DNA of 64,000 nt, taken from NCBI GenBank assembly GCA_947630475.1, contig CANRHR010000004.1:1-64000 (forward strand). The letters are read 5' to 3'. This document shows, one piece after another, positions 59,883 to 64,000 of this stretch (position 1 is its first letter; the number at the start of each line of letters is the position of its first letter). The position numbers were made by a program, and so were the translations under genes. The notes beneath the pieces were generated by a model. The model was given only the letters and a program-made list of their open reading frames with translations, had not been told where the DNA came from and did not search any database. The DNA comes from an uncultured Clostridia bacterium (GTDB lineage Bacteria > Bacillota > Clostridia > Lachnospirales > CAG-274).

Positions 59883-61235
59883 ATGAAGGGGGAATATTAT
59901 ATGATTAAAGCAACCGGAGAAAGAACAATAAAGGATCTTTGTATAAGCGAGCTTTTAAAGCTTAATGATGATGAAAAAAAGAATATCACAACTCATGGAA
60001 CAATATACAACATAAGAGATATGGGAGATTTTGTTTTTATTATTTTAAGAAAGGTTAACGGTCTTATACAATGTGTGTATGACAAAACCGGTTCCGAAGA
60101 GGAAAAGCTTGCGTTAAAAGAGGAAAACGCCGTAAGAATAACGGGCGATGTTTATGATGAGCCAAGGGCTGTTAACGGTATAGAAATAAGGGTTAAAGAA
60201 TTAACTCTTATCTCATGCGCAAAAAATGATCTTCCTTTCAGCATAAACAAAAAAAGGCTTAACATAGCCCTTGAAAATGAAATGGCAATACGCCCCGTTG
60301 TATTGAGGAACGAACACAGAAGAAGTATTTTTAAGCTCCAGGAGGGCATTGTCAGAGGGTTTAGAAAATACCTTGAAATGAATGATTTTACAGAGATATT
60401 TACCCCAAAAATCGTTTCAGCCGGAGCGGAGGGAGGAGCAAACATATTTAAGCTTGAATATTTTGGCAAAAAAGCGTTCCTTGCCCAAAGCCCTCAGTTT
60501 TACAAGCAAATGCTTATTCCCATTTATGAAAGGGTATTTGAGATAGGGCCTGTTTTTAGGGCTGAAAAGCACGACACCGCCAGACATCTTAACGAATATA
60601 TAAGCGTTGATTTTGAGATGGGCTTTATAAACGATTTTTATGATATAATAAATATGGAAACAGGAATGCTTAAATATACATTAAATTATCTTAAAGATAA
60701 TTATGAGCCGTTTATTGAAAAAATTAATGCCCAAATACCTGAAATAACAGAAATACCATGTGTAAAATTTAGGGATGCAAAGGAAATGATCTCAAAAAAA
60801 TACAACAGAAAAATAAAGGATCCATATGATCTGGAGCCTGAAGAGGAAAGGCTTATAAGCGAGCTTTTTAAAGAGGAATATGGCAGCGAATTTGTTTTTG
60901 TTACCCATTATCCCGTAAAAAAACGTCCGTTTTATGCTATGGATGATCCGGAAAATGAAAAATTCACTTTAAGCTTTGATCTTTTATTCAGAGGTATGGA
61001 GATTACAACAGGAGGTCAGCGCATACACGATTATGATACTCAGGTTGAAAAAATGAAAGCAAAGGGGCTTAATCCCGATGATTTTACAAGTTATCTTATG
61101 CTCCATAAGCATGGCTGTCCTCCGCACGGCGGCTTAGGCATGGGGCTTGAAAGATTTTTGATGAAGCTGATAGATGAAAAAAATATACGTTCGGCTTCAA
61201 TGTTCCCGAGGGATACATTAAGGCTTGTTCCATAA
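59883..61235 (+). CDS. aspS2: Archaeal-type (non-discriminating) aspartyl-tRNA synthetase
   Basis: This class II synthetase charges aspartate and, in non-discriminating members, also puts it on tRNA-Asn. The 450-residue protein has an N-terminal OB fold (about 1-110) and a catalytic core with AQSPQFYKQMLI, RAEKHDTARHLNEYISVDFEMGFI (motif 2) and GLGMGLERFLMKL (motif 3). It lacks the bacterial GAD insertion, so it is the short archaeal-type AspRS. Its place behind an Asn-type T-box and in front of gatC-gatA-gatB supports the indirect Asn route. An in-frame ATG at 59901 (MIKATGE) is an alternative start; GAAGGGGGA sits between. Confidence 0.93.
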   Translation: MKGEYYMIKATGERTIKDLCISELLKLNDDEKKNITTHGTIYNIRDMGDFVFIILRKVNGLIQCVYDKTGSEEEKLALKEENAVRITGDVYDEPRAVNGIEIRVKELTLISCAKNDLPFSINKKRLNIALENEMAIRPVVLRNEHRRSIFKLQEGIVRGFRKYLEMNDFTEIFTPKIVSAGAEGGANIFKLEYFGKKAFLAQSPQFYKQMLIPIYERVFEIGPVFRAEKHDTARHLNEYISVDFEMGFINDFYDIINMETGMLKYTLNYLKDNYEPFIEKINAQIPEITEIPCVKFRDAKEMISKKYNRKIKDPYDLEPEEERLISELFKEEYGSEFVFVTHYPVKKRPFYAMDDPENEKFTLSFDLLFRGMEITTGGQRIHDYDTQVEKMKAKGLNPDDFTSYLMLHKHGCPPHGGLGMGLERFLMKLIDEKNIRSASMFPRDTLRLVP

Positions 61236-61257
61236 AACAAACAGGAGGAATTTTAAA

Positions 61258-61545
61258 ATGAAAATTGACACGGAATTGATTTCTTATCTTGAGGAGCTTT
61301 CGAGGCTTAAACTTAGCGAAGATGAAAAAAACAAAGCCCAAAGCGACTTAAACAGAATATTAGACTATATTGATAAGCTTGCAGAGCTTGATACGGCGGA
61401 TATCGAGCCGCTTTCTCATCCGTTTGAATTTACAAACAACTTTAGGGAAGATGAAGCAAAGCCTTCCGCAGACAGAGAGCTGATACTTAAAAATGCGCCT
61501 GAAAAAAAGGACGGCTGTTTTAAGGTTCCAAAAACCGTAGAATAA
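61258..61545 (+). CDS. gatC: Asp/Glu-tRNA amidotransferase subunit C
   Basis: The 95-residue GatC clamps GatA and GatB together. It has the family start MKIDTELISYLEELSRLKLSEDEKNKAQSDLNRILDYIDKLAELDT and IEPLSHPFEFTNNFREDEAKPS. AGGAGG precedes the ATG at 61258, 22 bp after the AspRS stop; the frame is open further upstream but without a ribosome site. Confidence 0.95.
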   Translation: MKIDTELISYLEELSRLKLSEDEKNKAQSDLNRILDYIDKLAELDTADIEPLSHPFEFTNNFREDEAKPSADRELILKNAPEKKDGCFKVPKTVE

Positions 61546-61589
61546 AAAACATAGCTTTGATATATAAAATTTATAAAGGAGTGAAAAAA

Positions 61590-63068
61590 ATGGACTTAAG
61601 CACAATGACTGCCCTTGAAATAGGAAAAGAAATAAAACAGCGTCGTCTAAGCTCCGTTGAGGTTACAAAAAATTTTATTGAAAATATAAAAAACAATGAC
61701 AAAACAATTAATGCTTACACTCTTGTTTTGGAGGAAAACGCATTAAAGCAGGCCGAGCAGATCCAAAAAAAAATAGATAATTCTGAAGATCTGCCGCCTC
61801 TTGCGGGAGTTCCTGCCGCTGTTAAGGATAATATCTGCACAAAGGATATATTAACCTGCTGCGGCTCAAAAATGCTTTCAAACTTTAAGCCGCCATATAG
61901 CGCAAGCGCTGTTGAAAGGCTTGAGCAGGCAGGCGCCGTTATATTGGGCAAGCTTAATATGGATGAATTTGCAATGGGCGGCTCAACAGAAACATCTTAT
62001 TTTGGGCCGACTAAAAACCCTTGGGATACACAGAAAGTTCCGGGCGGCTCAAGCGGCGGCTCTGCGGCGGCTGTTGCGGCTGATGAAGCGCCTTATTCAT
62101 TAGGCTCCGATACAGGCGGCTCTATAAGGCAGCCGTGTTCGTTCTGCGGCGTGAGCGGAATTAAGCCGACATATGGCAGCGTTTCAAGATATGGGCTTGT
62201 TGCTTTTGCATCATCTTTGGATCAGATAGGGCCAATAGGAAGAGATATTAAAGATTGTGCTGAAATTTTATCTGTAATTTCAGGTCATGACTTTAGAGAT
62301 TTTACATCTGTAAACCGCCCTGCTATAGATTTTTCGTCATCATTTGACGGCAGCGCAAAGAGCTTAAAAATAGGAATACCCAAAAATTATTTTTCGGCAG
62401 GCCTTGATAAAGATGTAGAAAAGGCTGTGCTTGAAGCCGCCGAGGTTTTTAAAAAAATCGGCGCCCAAATTTATGAATTTGAGCTTCCAACGGTTGAATA
62501 TGCAATTCCGGCTTATTATATTATCGCCTGCGCCGAGGCAAGCTCAAACCTTTCAAGGTATGACGGCGTAAAATACGGATACAGAAGCAAAAATGCAGAA
62601 AATATTTTAGATTTGTTCTGCAGCTCCAGAAGCGAGGGCTTTGGAATGGAAGTGAAGCGCCGTATTATGCTTGGTTCATTTGTTTTAAGCTCGGGCTATT
62701 ATGACGCATATTACAAAAAGGGGCTTCAAGCAAGGGCTCTTATCAAAAAGGGCTTTGACGAAGCATTTGAAAAATATGATATGATATTATCCCCAACCGC
62801 ACCGACAGTCGCATTTAAAATAGGTGAAAATATATCAGATCCACTTAAGATGTATCTTGGCGATATCTATACAGTAAGCGTTAATCTTGCGGGAATACCT
62901 GCCGTTTCTGTTCCTTGCGGCTTTGATAAAGAAGGTATGCCTATAGGGCTCCAGCTTATAGGAAAGGCATTTTCCGAGCCTGTTTTGGTAAAAGCGGCTT
63001 ATGCTTTTCAGTTAAATACAGATTTTCACAAGAAAAAAGCTCAGGCATTTAAAGGAGGCGAGCAATGA
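61590..63068 (+). CDS. gatA: Asp/Glu-tRNA amidotransferase subunit A
   Basis: GatA hydrolyses glutamine and passes ammonia to GatB. The 492-residue amidase has the Ser-cisSer-Lys triad: Lys-79 (AAVKDNICT), Ser-154 ([11 protein letters not shown]) and Ser-178 ([11 protein letters not shown]). The start at 61590 follows AAAGGAGTG. Its stop overlaps the gatB start (ATGATG), so the subunits are translationally coupled. Confidence 0.97.
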   Translation: MDLSTMTALEIGKEIKQRRLSSVEVTKNFIENIKNNDKTINAYTLVLEENALKQAEQIQKKIDNSEDLPPLAGVPAAVKDNICTKDILTCCGSKMLSNFKPPYSASAVERLEQAGAVILGKLNMDEFAMGGSTETSYFGPTKNPWDTQKVPGGSSGGSAAAVAADEAPYSLGSDTGGSIRQPCSFCGVSGIKPTYGSVSRYGLVAFASSLDQIGPIGRDIKDCAEILSVISGHDFRDFTSVNRPAIDFSSSFDGSAKSLKIGIPKNYFSAGLDKDVEKAVLEAAEVFKKIGAQIYEFELPTVEYAIPAYYIIACAEASSNLSRYDGVKYGYRSKNAENILDLFCSSRSEGFGMEVKRRIMLGSFVLSSGYYDAYYKKGLQARALIKKGFDEAFEKYDMILSPTAPTVAFKIGENISDPLKMYLGDIYTVSVNLAGIPAVSVPCGFDKEGMPIGLQLIGKAFSEPVLVKAAYAFQLNTDFHKKKAQAFKGGEQ

Positions 63069-64000
63069 TGAATTATGAAACTGTATGCGGTCTTGAAGTT
63101 CATGTAGAGCTTTCCACAAAATCAAAAATATTCTGCGGCTGCACAACCGAGTTCGGAGGAGAGCCAAATACTCATGTTTGCCCTGTCTGCTCCGGAATGC
63201 CTGGTACACTTCCGATGTTAAATAAAAGCGTTGTGGATTATGCTATAAGGGTTGGTCTTGCCCTAAACTGCGATATTACAAGATACAATAAATTTGACAG
63301 AAAAAATTATTTTTATCCCGATCTTCCAAAGGCATATCAGATAAGTCAGCTTTATCTTCCTATTTGCCGAGATGGAAAGGTAGAGATTGAAACCGAAGCC
63401 GGCAAAAAATATATAGGCATACATGAAATCCATATGGAAGAAGATGCGGGAAAGCTTGTTCACGACCCTTGGGACGACTGTACCCTTATAGACTATAACC
63501 GCTGCGGAGTTCCGCTTCTTGAAATAGTAAGCGAACCTGATTTTTCAAGCGCTGACGAAGTTATAGCATATTTGGAAAAATTAAGGGATATACTTATTTA
63601 TTTAGGCGTTTCCGACTGCAAAATGCAGGAAGGCTCAATGAGAGCCGATGTTAATGTTTCCGTAAAGCCTTTTGGCTCAAAAGAGCTTGGAACAAGAACG
63701 GAAATGAAAAATATGAACTCCTTTAAAGCAATACACAGAGCGGTAAATTTTGAAACAAAACGACAAATTGAGCTTCTTGAGGAGGGAAAAAGAGTAATAC
63801 AGGAAACAAGAAGATGGGACGAAAACAAAGATGCAAGTTTTGCAATGCGTTCAAAAGAAAATGCTCAGGATTACAGATATTTTCCGGAGCCTGATCTTTT
63901 GCCTGTTGAAATAAGCGACAGTTGGATTAGGCAAATAAAAGAAAATATGCCGGAGCTTCCCGAAGCAAAAAGGAAAAGATATGTTGAAGAATTTTCTTTA
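63065..64000 (+). CDS. gatB: Asp/Glu-tRNA amidotransferase subunit B (cut by window end)
   Basis: GatB activates Asp-tRNA(Asn) or Glu-tRNA(Gln) and amidates it. The first 312 residues are present, of about 475 in the family. They include [21 protein letters not shown], the zinc-site cysteines CGC...CPVCSG, the tRNA-acceptor and kinase-like region ([18 protein letters not shown]), EEDAGKL and [16 protein letters not shown]. The frame is open to base 64000 and there is no sign of damage. GGAGG precedes the ATG, four bases overlapping gatA; an ATG three bases later is possible. Confidence 0.97.
   Translation, partial: MMNYETVCGLEVHVELSTKSKIFCGCTTEFGGEPNTHVCPVCSGMPGTLPMLNKSVVDYAIRVGLALNCDITRYNKFDRKNYFYPDLPKAYQISQLYLPICRDGKVEIETEAGKKYIGIHEIHMEEDAGKLVHDPWDDCTLIDYNRCGVPLLEIVSEPDFSSADEVIAYLEKLRDILIYLGVSDCKMQEGSMRADVNVSVKPFGSKELGTRTEMKNMNSFKAIHRAVNFETKRQIELLEEGKRVIQETRRWDENKDASFAMRSKENAQDYRYFPEPDLLPVEISDSWIRQIKENMPELPEAKRKRYVEEFSL

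Overview
The window is low-GC DNA with dense, mostly co-oriented genes and strong AGGAGG-type ribosome sites. The gene set points to a motile member of the Bacillota, class Clostridia: McsA-McsB-ClpC, two T-box leaders, GatCAB with an archaeal-type AspRS, FliW-CsrA, GerMN and ComEA/ComEC. I cannot place it more precisely from sequence alone. Almost everything is chromosomal housekeeping. There is no prophage, CRISPR array, rRNA or intact insertion sequence.

Layout. 1-7.5 kb, minus strand: a secA-prfB-rluA-type-glycosyltransferase-purH run; prfB needs its programmed +1 frameshift. 7.8-12.1 kb, minus: mcsA-mcsB-clpC, with a CIRCE (HrcA) operator over the promoter and no ctsR. 12.3-14.3 kb: a 2-hydroxyacid dehydrogenase and asnA. 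14.5-22.1 kb: coaBC, a YihY-type membrane protein, MoxR ATPase, DUF58 protein, a membrane GAF-PAS-PAS protein and a secreted YcdB-type protein. 22.2-28.2 kb: a sigma-28-driven late flagellar operon (flgM-flgN-flgK1-flgK2-flgL-fliW-csrA). 28.2-31.9 kb: a T-box and valS, whose reading frame is interrupted by a 787-bp ORF-less group II intron. 32-36 kb: CPBP protease, DUF402 protein, RadC, PspC and an alpha/beta hydrolase. 36.1-36.4 kb: three tRNA genes behind a consensus promoter. 36.5-40.6 kb: a membrane HExxH protein, a coiled-coil protein, acpS and nnrD/E. 40.8-42.2 kb, minus: a D,D-carboxypeptidase. 42.4-52 kb: comEA, a two-component system, GerMN protein, comEC, holA, an RsmF-like methyltransferase and pepT. 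52-59.2 kb, mostly minus: an EamA transporter, two unknown small proteins, a flavin reductase, DUF4026, rhodanese, exonuclease III and adenine deaminase. 59.5-64 kb: an Asn-type T-box, then aspS2-gatC-gatA-gatB, with gatB cut by the window end.

Functional links: the T-box, AspRS and GatCAB form the indirect Asn-tRNA(Asn) route, with asnA making free asparagine elsewhere in the window. FlgM, FliW and CsrA are the checkpoints that tie late flagellar expression to assembly. McsA/McsB mark proteins with phospho-arginine for ClpC.

Most notable: (1) the group II intron inside an essential tRNA synthetase gene; (2) an 81-residue tandem duplication in the SecA helical wing; (3) HrcA rather than CtsR control of mcsA-mcsB-clpC; (4) an undescribed interspersed element of about 180 bp (four copies plus remnants), two copies of which are flanked by locus-specific duplicated hairpins; (5) a second small repeat family, one copy of which overlaps the stop codon of the adenine deaminase gene.
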